Positions 32,826 through 44,429 of a stretch of DNA of 64,000 nucleotides are shown here, piece after piece. Source of the DNA: Chromobotia macracanthus (Eukaryota; Chordata; Actinopteri; Cypriniformes; Botiidae); the NCBI GenBank assembly GCA_036877525.1, contig JAZGTH010000041.1, positions 1,240,001 through 1,304,000 on the forward strand, read 5' to 3'. How positions within the stretch are numbered: the stretch's first letter is position 1; every line of letters starts with the position of its first letter. The notes below the pieces were generated by a model, which saw nothing but the letters and a program-made list of their open reading frames with translations, was not told where the DNA came from and searched no databases. Position numbers and translations under genes: made by a program.

Positions 32826-33288
32826 GAAGATTGTTTCTCAGGAATAGCGAGCTGACAGGGGAGACGACAACAGCACGTAAGTGTCTTGCTTATATTTGTT
32901 TGGATAAGTTGCTTAGTTTATTGCTTACCGCCAGGGAGGATTAATTTCGACTCTGTGCTTTATTGTAGTTAATTACGTTGACTGTAATTAGTACTTGAAT
33001 TGTACACATCGCTATTTGAAATAAGCATTTTGCAGAGTTTTTGCTCATTTTCACCCGTAAGAGCTTTGTTATTGTGCCGTTAGTTTCGATTTGAACCATT
33101 CGCGGCCTTCAGGCTTTGCTGTGCTAATTTGAAAGACGGGCTTAGCTGTTTTCAATCACGCGGTACTAAGAGGTGTATGTATTTATTGCGTGTTTGCGCG
33201 CTGTCTCTACCTGCGCGACTCCACCAAACAAGGACACTGGTAGGACACTTAAGTATCTTCCTTTGCCTTCTCACATCTCCTCCCCTAC

Positions 33289-33990
33289 TTAATCGGCATG
33301 TGCTTTCAATACATTCCTGTTATCTCTCGGCAACGCTCGACTTAGAAGGCAGCGCCATGCTTCTAACCTGCGTCCTATACGCTCCTCTTCTAACACTCCT
33401 CTCTCTGTTTCTGTGGGTCTCTGGAATTGTCAGTCAGCTGTTAACAAAGCTGACTTCATTCCAGCTTTTGCTACTAATTCTAATCTCAATATCTTGGGCT
33501 TGACTGAGACCTGGATTCGTCCAGAAGACTTGGCAACTCCCGCTGCTCTCTCTAATTACTTCACTTTCCCTCATACCCCTCGCCAGTCTGGGAGGGGTGG
33601 GGGCACAGATCTACTCATTTCCAACAATTGGAAATACTCTAATTACTCCTCCCTGTGCAACAACAATTCATTTGAATTCCATGCAATCACTATCACAACT
33701 CCTGTCAAAATTCACATCATAGTCATTTACCACCCCCCAGGCCAACTGGGTACCTTTGTAGAGGAACTAGACATGTTGCTGTCCTCATTCCCAGAGGATG
33801 GCTGTCCACTTGTACTTTTAGGTGATTTCAACATCCATCTAGAAAAGCCTTATGCTTCCTCTATCTCCTAGCCTCATTCAATCTCAATCGACTCACCACC
33901 GCTAGCACCCACAAATCTGGCAACCAACTTGACCTAATTTACACACGTAACTGTATCACAGACAACATTTTTGTAAAACCTCTGCAAGTT
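33289..33990 (+). pseudogene. L2B endonuclease domain
   Basis: A frame open from about 33,289 reads LRRQRHASNLRPIRSSS, then VGLWNCQSAVNKADFI (Asn block), NILGLTETWIRPED (catalytic Glu), SGRGGGTDLLIS, IIVIYHPPGQLGTFVEEL, PLVLLGDFNIHLEKP (Asp-X-Asn) and closes at 33,871. Past a frameshift, ASTHKSGNQLDLIYTRNCI and QVSDHFFI (Ser-Asp-His) complete the active site. The frame has no in-frame ATG before the first motif except at 33,413. The nuclease is nearly whole apart from the break at about 33,860. Confidence 0.8.
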
Positions 33991-34036
33991 TCGGATCATT
34001 TCTTCATTACTTTTAATCTGCAACTCCCTATTTGTG

Positions 34037-34693
34037 TATCTGCTGTATCTGCTGCCTTTCCCTCTCACTCACAAGTCTCATCTCTGGATGTGAATACAGC
34101 AACAGACACCTTATGTTCCACCTTAACTTCCTCTCTAGACAAGCTCTGTCCTCTGTCATCCAGGCCGGCACGTGCTACTCCCTCTAATCCCTGGTTATCT
34201 GATGCTCTTCGTGAACACCGGACCAAACTAAGGGCTGCAGAGAGAAAATGGCACAAATACAAAGACCCATCTGATCTAGGCAACTATCAATCTCTGCTCT
34301 CATCCTTTTCTGGTAAAGTCCATGCTGCCAAATCCACATATTTCCACAATAAAATCAACAACGCCTCAAACACACGCACACTCTTCAAAACATTCAACTC
34401 TCTTCTCTGTCCCCCTCCACCACCACCCACAACCTCTTTAACTGCTGATATTCTTGCTGAAGTCCTTCATTGACAAAACATCCAACATCAGCAGCCAGTT
34501 CTCAGCTCCACACACACAGGAACCCAGACCACCCACATACACAGGCACACATCTCCTGTGTTCCTTCTCTCCCCTCACTGAGACAGAAGTCTCCAAACTT
34601 CTCCTTAACAGTCATCCCACCACCTGCCCTACCTTACTGGTAGGTCTTTCAGGGTTTCCTGAAGAGTGGAAGTATCCAAAGTATATCAGCTGA
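34037..34693 (+). pseudogene. L2B linker and RT N-terminus with deletion joint
   Basis: SLDVNTATDTLCSTLTSSL, PARATPSNPWLSDALREHR and LLCPPPPPPTTSL appear in one frame to 34,473. Then FIDKTSNISSQFSAPHTQEP to NSHPTTCP follows in another. At about 34,629 the sequence jumps from the codons for HPTTCP to the region after motif A (TYLTGRSF in copy 1), removing RT motifs up to and including the SAAFD block. Confidence 0.8.
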
Positions 34694-35630
34694 TCACTGG
34701 GGTTCCCCAGGGTTCTGTTCTTGGACCCCTCCTCTTCTCCATATACACTACATCACTGTGTCCCATCATACATGCACATGGGTTCTCCTACCATTGCTAT
34801 GCTGACGACACGCAGCTCTTACTTTCATTCCTTCCAGATGATCCCACGGTAGCTGCACGTATGTCAAGCTGTCTGGCGGACATCTCGGCATGGATGAAAG
34901 AACACCATCTGCAGCTCAACCTGGCAAAGACTGAGCTTCTTGTCTTCCCTGCCAATCCAACCCTACAGCACGATTTCACCATCCAATTAGGTACATCTTC
35001 AATTACCCCACCAAATTCTGCCAGAAATCTTGGAGTAATCTTTGATGACCAACTGACCTTCAAAGACCACATTGCTAAGACGGCTCGGTCATGCAGATTT
35101 GCATTACATAACATCAGGAAAATCAGGCCTTTTCTAACAGAATATGCAACTCAACTTCTCGTCCAGGCTCGGGTCATTTCTAGGCTCGATTACTGCAATG
35201 CTCTTCTGGCAGGACTGCCATCATGTACAATCAAGCCTCTACAAATGATTCAGAACGCTGCAGCGCATCTCGTCTTCAACGAGCCCAAAAGAGCCCATGT
35301 CACCCCTCTCCTCATCTCTCTGCATTGGCAACCGCTCACTGCTCGCATCAAGTTCAAGGCCTTGATGCTTACAGATCTATCACTGGGTCAGCACCCTCCT
35401 ACTTTCACTCATTCTTACGACTCTATGCTCCTACCAGAAGCCTGCGATCACAGAAGGAACGAAGGCTTGTGGCACCATCACAGAGAGGCACAAAATCACT
35501 CTCCAGATAATTTTCGTTCACTACTCCATGCTGGTGGAATGATCTTCCTGCCTTCATCCGTAATGCAGAATCCCTGACAATATTCAAAAGACAGCTGAAA
35601 ACACATCTCTTTCGTGAGCACTTAACCTCA
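34666..35630 (+). pseudogene. L2B RT palm remainder and C-terminus
   Basis: EVSKVYQLITGVPQGSVLGP (motif B), YHCYADDTQLLLS (motif C, intact), LNLAKTELLVFP and ARNLGVIFDDQLTF are preserved. The C-terminal domain reads well until ARIKFKAL. There a 4-bp deletion (TGCTT in place of TGCTTGCTT near 35,366) shifts the frame, so the end (FKRQLKTHLFREHLTSS) lies in another frame and stops at about 35,635. Motif A is deleted upstream, so no RT activity is possible. Confidence 0.85.
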
Positions 35631-35835
35631 TCATAAAAAAAAATTCTTTCCCTTCATTTCCTGTTCCTCTTTCTTTTAAATCTCTCGCTTGTTGTAGCAT
35701 ATGATAATCTGAGCAATGTCTGAAACTTGTATTGTGAGCCTAGTTGCCTCTTCAGGTTTACTCGCTTGTTGTATTCCGCACTTGTAAGTCGCTTTGAATA
35801 AAAGCGTCTGCTAAATGAATAAATGTAAATGTAAA

Positions 35836-36686
35836 TGTTGTGACATATGTCAAGTGCACACTTTTCTGGACATACTGTAGTTCATCTGACACAACCAAAC
35901 TGCCTAGAACCAGTCAGAGACTTTCTACTTGAGGTTAATACACAGGTAGGATGCCTATTTTGTCAACATAAATAAAATAGTATATAATTAATATTTTTGA
36001 GAAATGTATTTATTACATTACATTTATTTATTTTACCTCAAATGTTTAGCTAAACCAATTGTTAAAGACTCTTTATTACTCTTTGTGGTTAATTTATGTT
36101 GTGTATGACAGGCAACTAAACTAGACACAAAGGGAACAAAACATAACTAAGAAGAACTCAGTGAGTAATTATGGAAACTAGGGAGGGAGGTGTTAAACCG
36201 ATAATTGGGTAAATTAACAGGAACTATAAGAAATTAAAACAGAACACAAGGAAACAAAACAAACTGAACACAAACCTGACAGCTAATCTATTAATTAATC
36301 TCCATTTTGATGCATGATTCTAGGAATACAAGGGTCCAAACAAGAGATGGTGAGTGTCCAAACTGATCAGCTTTTGGTGAATGGAGAGTAAGACAATTAG
36401 AGTGCAATTAGAAGGATGGCCCTCCCTCCTGGTTCTTCATAAGGTACATGAAACGCGTTTGAATGCTCCAATGTTCAAACTTGTTTACGTTAAAAAAAAA
36501 AGTCTTCTGCTGTTCATCCTGTCCTTGGCATCAGAACTATTCTCACTTGTAAATGTACACTAAGCTTTGTAAGACTGGGTTTGTTTGTTGGCAAAATATC
36601 CTTCATTTTATTCATTTACAAATAAATATATATTTAAGTGGTTTCTTCTATCAGCAACTTGGCATTTCTTCATTTCTGATGCATTT
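35836..36686. other. No gene recognised
   Basis: AT-rich sequence between L2B copy 2 and LTR A4. A 60-codon frame at 36,381-36,563 has no motif. Confidence 0.45.
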
Positions 36687-37000
36687 TGTCAGGGTCCTTG
36701 CTTCCTGCTCTGAGTATTTCTTGATTATCTTGCCAGGATCCTGACATGCCCTGTGTTTAGTGTCAGACCATGCTTTTTTGATACTGACTCCTCCTAGTCT
36801 GGGTTCTTGTTTCTGGGAGTCGGGATCTGAATGCATGCTCTGGGTCCTCGTCTTATGTGGAAGCACATGGCCTCTGTTTTGGTTACATTCGCCATGTGCT
36901 CTCCGGTCTTGCGTCTTGGCCCCGCCCCCTTGTTCTCTTGTCTCGTCTGCGCTGATTTTGCGCACCTGTTAGTCGTTGTCCTCGTGCTATTTAACATGCT
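36687..37000 (+). mobile_element. LTR family A fragment (copy A4)
   Basis: Starts TGTCAGGGTCCTTGCTTCC and follows the minus-strand reading of A1-A3: TATCTTGCCAGGATCCTGAC, GAATGCATGCTCTGGGTCC, GGAAGCACATGGCC, CCCCGCCCCCTTGTTCTC and TTAGTCGTTGTCCTCGTGCT. Similarity to A3 stops near 37,000, just after ATTTAAC. The R-U5 end with the polyadenylation signal is absent, so no second target duplication can be tested. Confidence 0.7.
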
Positions 37001-37942
37001 ATTTTATTCAATCACGCCATTAAAGCAGTACATTGCTTTTATAATACATTTTATTCATATTATATTCTCTTAAAATGCAATAGGTTTGTGTAATATATTG
37101 AAATTTACACCAAAAGGAGACGTTATCTATTCATTTTATGGACAGCTATAAACAGCTATAAAAAATCAACACAGATTGTCTTCATAATAAAACAGTATAT
37201 TGTGCTCTGTTACAGATTTTTTTGGCGTGTATTTCAGATATTTAACACTACTCCATGATTCACAAAATCCTGCTATTCTCACCAATTCTTCATCATTTGG
37301 ATGATTAAGTATCATTAAGTATCATTAAGTAAGTAACCTTAAGTATCACAATTGGGTTATGAGAAACACAAGAATCATTTAGTTTAATTGTATTTAAAAA
37401 GTACACAGCTTTAAAGCAGTTTAGCTGAAAACATTTAGTGTAATATTTAAATACCCACAAACCCTTAATGACAGTTCTATTTAAGGTTTCAAGTACATTT
37501 TGCCTTAATATATTTCTCTTTAAGTACACAGTGTGCAAACTAAAGGTGACTGTGGCAAAGAACAGGTGACTGTGTCTATACAGCATGAACCAGTATCAAT
37601 GATAGCTGTACAAATCATATTAAATTGGTAAGATACTTAAGACAGAACACTGGAGGCTATTGCTTCATGTGATTAAAAAAATCATGTTGCAAAGGTGTCC
37701 ACACAGGAAAAGTGTGACAAAGAGAACTAAGATCTTGAGTGCATATGTGTGCGGCAGTGTCACATCTCCACACTCTCCTACACGCTGCCAGGCCCCCTCA
37801 GTGCGAATGCACCAATCATCTTCCTGGCTGGTAATCACCTGCACCTTGTTGAAGTCTTTACCCCCTTTGTTTAAACTACACTTACACACACTCTGTACTT
37901 TTAGCTTTATTTTGCTGTTTCCGTTTGAAATATTCATCATTA
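37001..37942. other. No gene recognised
   Basis: AT-rich sequence. A two-copy short tandem repeat ATCATTAAGT occurs near 37,310-37,330. Overlapping open frames of about 113 codons on both strands at 37,660-38,009 partly overlie the dispersed repeat and show no family motif. Confidence 0.45.
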
Positions 37943-38340
37943 AAGGTGGGGTAGGCAATTTCGGAGCAGCTAACAATAGCAAGCTAGCTTTGAAAGCATA
38001 AGATCTCACCCACCCCCGAGTACAGAGTACGCTCCAACGCTATGCCTCCTCTAAACACATGAAAACATACATAGTTTGACAGGCAAGTAAGACATCCTAT
38101 CATTGCACTCGGACTGAATGCAATGATTGGACAAACATTTTATGGTCCTGCACCTTCCACGGAACCAAAGTGGCAACACAGTCCAGGCAAACAAATCCAA
38201 ACATATTATTATTGGAATATTTGTCCAATCATTGGATTTGGTTCCAGTGTCATATTAAGCACTGTGCAGTATAGCAAACTCAGTCTATAGGAATTATGCT
38301 GGTACTTCATAACCAGTGGTTAAAGCTGCAATTCATAACT
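37943..38340 (+). repeat. Dispersed repeat, copy 2 of 2
   Basis: Starts AAAGGTGGGGTAGGCAATTTC and matches 13,984-14,260 through TAACAATAGCAAGCTAGC, AAAGCATAAGATCTCAC, TTTGACAGGCAAGTAAGACA and ACTGAATGCAATGATTGGAC to CCTGCACCTTCCAC. Beyond that it continues alone with an ATTGGA/TCCAAT-rich part (38,205-38,245) containing the inverted words CCAATCATTGGATTTGG, and ends at GTTAAAGCTGCAATTC. A non-autonomous transposon is likely; its class is unknown. Confidence 0.6.
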
Positions 38341-40410
38341 TCTTGTCTATAAAAGAACAAAAATCAGTTGAGCAAGTCTGTAACAGATCAGTGATCAAAA
38401 CAGCCTCCTTACCTTACCCCAATTCACAATGGTAAGTTTATAATAATGATTTATATTTTGAGCTGTCAGGTTGGATTTTCTGGGAAATGTCAGATTTGTG
38501 GTTATGTCACATCTATTAACAGAAAATAGAATGTCTGGCTACAATACAAATACTAAAACAGACTGCTTTGAAGCAGAATAGGTATGTTGACTAAACCAGT
38601 GTTATTACTTATTGTGATCCTGATTAATCTATGAATCATTGTCATGACCATCTAAGATAGCCATTTTTTGTTATATGAAAGTTATTTTTTGGTATTAGTG
38701 CAATAAAGATGGCACAGAAAATCATATGCGAGAGAAACAGGAGAGCAAGAGATGGGAAAGTACTACGAGTTCAAGTACAAGAATTAGGCTCAGGTTGTCT
38801 CAAAACACTACTGTGTGTAATGTCAGAGTGCAGTCCATGTGGTTATTGCTATTGTGCAATGCATGTTCAATATTCAGTGTAAAACTATGATCCTTCCCAT
38901 CTTAGGTGTCGTTTATTGCACGCTGTTTGAAGGTCAGATGTTAGTAGTTTGACTTGTTTTTGATACAGCTGTAATTATAGTAGATGATGCATAGCTGTCT
39001 CGCTTTCTTTTGAATGTGGTGTAAAATCAGACTAAATGCCCCAGGGATGTGCAAAGTAAAGAATATGAGCCATAATTATTAACAGCAGCAAAAAGGACAG
39101 CAATTGTGTTCAGGTTATAAGCCATTGAAAAGCATGATTTGAAATGCGTGACCCTTAGAGAGAAGACGTTTTCTTTGTTCAACATGAAGCTTGTTCTTGA
39201 ACAGACTGTTCTCCATTACTCAATAGCTTGGCAAGATCCGATATTCTGCATAATGCAGAAGACGCTACCTCAATTACAGATGCTTATGATGGAATGGCAT
39301 ATGCTTGTCAAGGACAATTTCTAGGCCCTTTGGGCTTCTCTGGCAATACCACTGAAGATAGAATAACAACAAAGGGGAAGTTTCATTGGTTAAACTAACT
39401 TGGTAATCTTTCACATTTAACAATCCAGATGGCTTGAGAACATTTACTTATAGTTGTCTTTGAGAGTGAGGTTGCACTGCTCAACATTTTAAACAACTTC
39501 ATCAGGACATGTAAAGCAAAAATGCAACTTGGCACTCATTCACGCTGAAAGGACAGTGCATTAGAGAAGCAGTAGGCTTAGTGTTTAGATTCTTTGACTG
39601 GTGTCTCGTTTTATAGTACTGGCCCAGGGACACAGAAAACAATACAAAAGAGAGTCTGTTCAGCCAGCAGAGGATGTTGTGAGACACGTGTGCAACAAAT
39701 TTTCTCCAATAAAAAAAGTTTATTTAGTGTCTTTGTCACATTGAATTTCTGTATGGGATATGTTGTTTTGTATGTTTTCTTAAGCTTGGACATGCTTGTT
39801 TTTGCAGAATAAAGAAAACAAGAAAATAAAAAGGCTTTTCTGAAAGAGGAAATATGTTTCCTATCTCAGGAAATTCAGTTCAAAAATGTCAAAACTTACT
39901 TCCTTGAACTTTCTCATCCGGGTGTGTGGGGTCTCACAGATAGAGGTCCACATTCCAAGGGATGTTGGCATGCATGCTTGCAGAAGTTACAGAGGTTGGC
40001 ATAAACATCATCAGTTGTCATTGCTCTCACACATTACCTGATGAAGGACCCTCGGGGTGCACATCATCTCACGAAATAGCTGAGAGTTCCCAGGTAAAGA
40101 ATACGTAGGGAAACCTACTTGCATTTCCACCACAATGTCTTAAAGCTACAAGGAATGTAAATGTGGGATTGAAGCTATTCCCACAAAATGTGTGAATACT
40201 GTGCACAACTGTCTCAACTGCTAAAAAAAACTTTTTACAGCTAACTGAAAACCATTGGTGCAAATTGATGAAGCCAAACTGACATTCCCCGTGAAATGGA
40301 CAATGCTTTGAGCATTATGCTGTTATGTACTTGTCCAAAAACATTTAAAAAAATTGTATTGATTCTAATAAATGTTGAACTGAATGAAAATTTGCTGTTA
40401 CTTTACTCAC
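38341..40410. other. Mostly unrecognised, with weak exon-like intervals
   Basis: No repeat family recognised. Two minus-strand intervals have splice-like borders. 40,038-40,079 (42 bases, CTCAG before and GTAATG after) is open in one frame, starting LFREMMCTPRV. 39,900-39,976 (77 bases, GTAAGT donor, poor acceptor) is open with SLGMWTSICETPHTRMRKF. Their phases do not chain cleanly with each other, so I do not call them genes. Confidence 0.35.
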
Positions 40411-40453
40411 CGTCAGGCCTTCCAAGATGTAGATGACTTTATCAGTAAAGAAA
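40411..40453 (-). CDS. Candidate host coding exon (downstream of the 44.3-kb exon)
   Basis: On the minus strand, TGTACATTTCTTTCAG precedes a 43-base interval followed by GTGAGTAAAG, a near-consensus donor. Only one phase is open: a single leading T, then codons FFTDKVIYILEGLT, ending on a codon boundary. The exon at 44,254-44,361 ends with two spare bases (AG), so joining them creates a Ser codon and keeps the frame. That compatibility is the main support. I do not recognise the protein. Very short exons with good splice sites also occur by chance in AT-rich DNA. Confidence 0.3.
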
Positions 40454-42779
40454 CTGAAAGAAATGTACAGTTAAAGGAGTAAACTACACCTTTAACTGAA
40501 ACAAAAGCAAATTAAATTTGTTATCACCTTTACCAAACCATGTCATAGAGGTTATTTTTAAAACTGGGTTACAAATCAGCAATTTCACACTTTCAAATCA
40601 TCTTTAACTCACATTGTTTAACTCACACTCTTAAAGTAGTGTAGTAAACTTTCAGATAAAATAAGTTGTTCTTAAAGGGACAGTGCCATAATTACTTGAT
40701 ATGTTTTACACATATTGTGAAATTAGGTGAATTATAAATATATTAAACATAAAATTTAATTAACCTATTTATTTTCTTTAATCTAATCTTTTGTTAAATT
40801 AGTGTCTGTTATGATAGACACTGTGTCAGCTTATGTGATTTTGACTCCTTAATTCATGTCGTGTTGTGGAAAAGAAACATGTCAGACATATGTTGCTTTC
40901 CAACAAATCATTGCTTGCCATCTTTGATGATGTAATGTCCAATAAACATGAAAAGACGGCAGGATCAATGTGCAGATAAACTTTCCAAAGTCCAAAGAGT
41001 GAACAGTAATCCTTTACATAAGGAGTAATCTTGACATGACAGAAAACACAAGAAACAGCACGTAACCACAAACAAAAGCCAATAAACTAATGCTAGAAAC
41101 ACTGGGATATAAATTCACAATTACAATAAGGGTAGCAAGACCCAGAATATGGGTAACAAGACACATCTTGACACACTAGGGCAAAGCAGCAGCAACAGGA
41201 CTACAAAGACCATGAGCATGGCTTTAAAACATGATTTCAGAATATAAGATGACAAAATACAAAGACTTTGGCCTTCCTGATTTTGCCAAGCGAGAGATAT
41301 TCCTTGGTCAACATAATTTTTAATCCTGGGACAACATTTCCATCAACAAATCAGATTTGAGGGATTTTGTTTGTTAATGTGTTAATGTGATCATATTATG
41401 CCTGTTCTTCATTCCCAGCATTAGATACTGGTCTGCTATCATACAGAATTTAAAAAAATGTTGTGTTCAAAGTATTCAAATAACCTTGTGCCTCAAAACC
41501 TTTCAGAAATGTTTATTCACTTTACACAATCACTCATGATTGTCCCTAGATCTAGCCTAAAATGCAGCGATGACAAAGTCAATCTTTACTGAATTTTGTA
41601 CAGCATTTTGGTTGCTTTAAATGTGCTTTATCAAAAACATTGGTGCTTCTATACCATTGTTATTCATCTACCATTTCTCTCTCATTTTAGGGATAAGTTA
41701 TGGTTTGGATTTGGAGTAGGGATAGGATTTTTCTACAGAAATGTTGTTTTTCACTTCTGTAGTCTGTCCAGTAGCAGTAGACAACTGAGGTGACAAGAAG
41801 AGAGTAGGTAAATTAAGAGCAAAGAGATGCTTAAGTTACGTCAGACACTTAAAGGCACTAAAGTTTAAAGTAGCCTTTAAATTAGATTGCACAAAGGTTT
41901 GGATTTTAGGGATGTTGTGCAGTTCACAGATGAAGTGTCCTTGTACAGCTTTCCAGAGGACCAGAGATTGCTCATCACAACCAATCTCACCAGTTTAAAA
42001 TTCAGCCTCTAAAAAATATGATAAAAGCTAACAATTTCAGGTTGTAAGAAAGTTGTATGGCTTAGGGTGCAACATACAGTATCGAGGCTAATTTTATTTG
42101 TTTTGTGCTGGAATTTGGAATGATTTCACTAACTTATATCACTGGCTGAAAAAGGCTGCTGCATTTTTGTATGTGTTTGTAGAAATGTTTTAGGATCAGA
42201 CTCTGAGGTACACAAGAAAAAACAAGTTTAAGTACTCAGTTTCATTGCTTTTACTTTGTTGAAAAAAGTTTTAGGTCCTACTTTGTACCTTATTCGTGGA
42301 AAGCACCAGACACCTTCAGCTATAGAATAATCTACAATACAATTCCTGAAGTAATCATTGTATTTTATTGTATGTTTAAAGCATAATACTTGTTAGATAA
42401 TATAGATCTTTACTCCTAATTAGTTACTCCTAATGTAGTGACACAGTGATCCTGAGGATTGTTTCTGTGTTACATTAGTCAAATTCAACATTTTTTGAGT
42501 GCCGTGGTTTTTCTCCCCTCATTGGATACGAAGGCATAGAGGAGCCTCTTCCTGGGAGGTAGGCAGCAGTTCATACACTTAAACACGTTCTGAGGACAAA
42601 ACACAGAAAAGACCAAACAACTGGAGGTGAGCCAGGAAAGGTAAATAGTTTCTGTTTGGAGGGTCCATCAGAACAGAACCATTTCCAACTTACATTCCAG
42701 TGTTTTTTTAATAATTGATGCTAATGTCCTTCCTCCTGGCTATGTCTATATGTTGTAGGCCTTTTATAAGTCACAAGTA
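40454..42779. other. No gene recognised
   Basis: AT-rich, intron-like sequence. A plus-strand stretch at 41,670-41,790 reads DKLWFGFGVGIGFFY after a CTCTCATTTTAG acceptor-like site. It is probably a GGATTTGGAGTAGGGATAGG-type simple repeat common in fish rather than an exon. Confidence 0.45.
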
Positions 42780-43370
42780 AGAGCCGTCACCCATTAAGGC
42801 AAAGACTGACATATGGGCGTGGCAAGGGGGCTCAGCAGTGCCCCCTGGTACGAGACACAAAAAATGGTGCATTAAAGATATAAAATAGCTGATACAATAT
42901 CTCAAAAGATCTCAAAATTATGGTGAAAAATAGAACACAGGAAGTCTCTAATATCTGCAGCATGCACTGAGCGATTAGTGTCCAACTTGGGGATTATGTT
43001 TGGTGTGATGGGCTGATAATATTAATGGCTATTGTGAGTCAAGATCATAGCACCACCAACTAGCAACAACAAACTTTAAAATAGTCCATTTAAATTTAAG
43101 TCCAAGTCACTTCAGACTTGGTCAGAAAATGTAGAGACATGGCTGATGTGAAATTCTAGAAGGATGTGATATCTTAAAATATGTTGCCATGGTAGTGCAT
43201 CAAACTACATTCAGGTGGGGTTAGTTTTACCCACAATCACCAAGTCGGTACATGTATTATTCTCATTAAGTTGGACAACTTTCAAAATTACATTAATTAG
43301 CTCCACCCATCAGGAAGTTGGCCATTTTGAATTCCAGCAACAAGCAACTTATGTGTCCACAATGAACATA
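42780..43370. repeat. Probable dispersed repeat of unknown class
   Basis: Phrases such as GCCCCCTGGTACGAGACAC, TAGCACCACCAACTAGCAACAAC and CCACCCATCAGGAAGTTGGCCATTTTGAATT are of the kind found repeatedly in fish noncoding transposons ('..cgccacctactggcaacaggaag..'). Only one copy is present here, so its limits are uncertain. Confidence 0.35.
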
Positions 43371-44253
43371 ATCTTGTGCATGTGACAATCACAGCTAATC
43401 AGAAGACATATATTACATGCTATTATAGTTTATTTTTCTGTCAGATATGTTTCACAGCCGCTGCATGCAAATTATCCTGCTTAGAAGTTCCAGTTTTAAC
43501 ATTTGAGCAAAAAAAAACACCACACCTAAAGCATCACACCCAAACACGTAGTTTGCATTGGGCAGACTGCAAATGGAAAATGACTTGTGCCAAACATCAG
43601 CTGTGGTCCCTCTCTCAGGCTAATACACAGCACTGTGACATTTATTTGGCTGGAGAACCAGAAACATATTAGCCCCTGTGGATTTATAGGAACAGTTCTC
43701 CATGCCAAATATTGTGTTATCTCTTCTTAAAAATAGCAGTGAACTCATTAACTGAGTATACAGAAAAAAAGAGAAGACAGAAACAAGGAGAGACAGAATA
43801 TATGACACACATAATATATGACATTATGTTGAAAAGTGTTGAAAGTTATATGTTGAAAGTTGTTTTTAAGAATTTGGAAAAGTTATAAACAATGAACGTT
43901 AGGACATCATTTACTATAACATTCATACGACTTGGATGATGTCGAAAGCACAGAATGACAATTCATCCATATCTGTTTCTCTTTAACATTTAACTTATAC
44001 ATTAAAAGCTTTATCATTTTGGACAAATCGCACATTAACATCCACTTGGTTTGTCATTGACACAACAATATAGCCTATATATAGAATAAAGGTGTGTATT
44101 GAAAAATTACTGCCAAAGAATTCCTAAATCAGTTGCATTAAGCTCTGTTCCCATAGCTAAGTTGGAAATGTTTATCTGACTGATTGCCAGCAACTGTCTG
44201 ACTGGCAGCAACTGTCGTTTACATGATATCATAAGAACACAAATGTACCTTAC
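43371..44253. other. No gene recognised
   Basis: Open frames near 43,376-43,672 (98 codons, plus) and on the minus strand show no motif and no good splice borders. Confidence 0.4.
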
Positions 44254-44361
44254 CTTCTTGGGGAGACCATTGGGATAGCCTGATAAATTATCTCAGAGAA
44301 AGTGGCATAACTAGTTTTCCAAGAGGCTTTATAGTACCCGACTGACATGTTGAGTGTGAAC
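44254..44361 (-). CDS. Candidate host coding exon, 108 bases
   Basis: On the minus strand a strong pyrimidine tract ending CTCTTTCTTTCCAG precedes it, and AAGAAG/GTAAGGTA follows. Only one of three phases is open: one leading G, 35 codons (FTLNMSVGYYKASWKTSY, then ATFSEIIYQAIPMVSPR), and a trailing AG. The Met inside lies in AACATGT and could be a start codon, giving MSVGYYKAS. The exon phase fits the exon at 40,411-40,453. It matches no transposon family I know and lies in the least repeat-rich part of the window, so a host gene on the minus strand is possible. Identity unknown. Confidence 0.4.
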
Positions 44362-44429
44362 CTGGAAAGAAAGAGAAAAATAATAATGATATCATCCAGT
44401 TACACAAAGATAATAGCCATGTCCCTTTA

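Larger units (their letters stand above)
32830..35835 (+). mobile_element. L2-clade LINE (L2B), copy 2, with probable 5' UTR and two internal deletions
   Basis: Contains a probable 5' UTR (32,830-33,290), the endonuclease (33,290-34,020), linker, part of the RT and the C-terminal region, then the tail GTCGCTTTGAATAAAAGCG plus TAAATG repeats. Compared with L2B copy 1 it lacks about 70 bp near 34,037 and 483 bp of the RT at about 34,629, and has a 4-bp deletion near 35,366. Over shared stretches the two copies are nearly identical by eye. Confidence 0.85.

Noticed and set aside
36651..37073. Open frames of 67-104 codons on both strands
   Set aside because: They fall in or across LTR A4; the same pattern appears in the other family A copies.
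39900..40079. Two more minus-strand exon-like intervals (39,900-39,976 and 40,038-40,079)
   Set aside because: Splice phases do not chain with each other, acceptors are weak, and part of the sequence resembles a recurrent noncoding motif. Mentioned but not called.
41596..41793. Plus-strand frame reading DKLWFGFGVGIGFFY after an acceptor-like site
   Set aside because: The DNA looks like a GGATTTGGAGTAGGGATAGG-type simple repeat. No donor keeps the frame open to an exon end.
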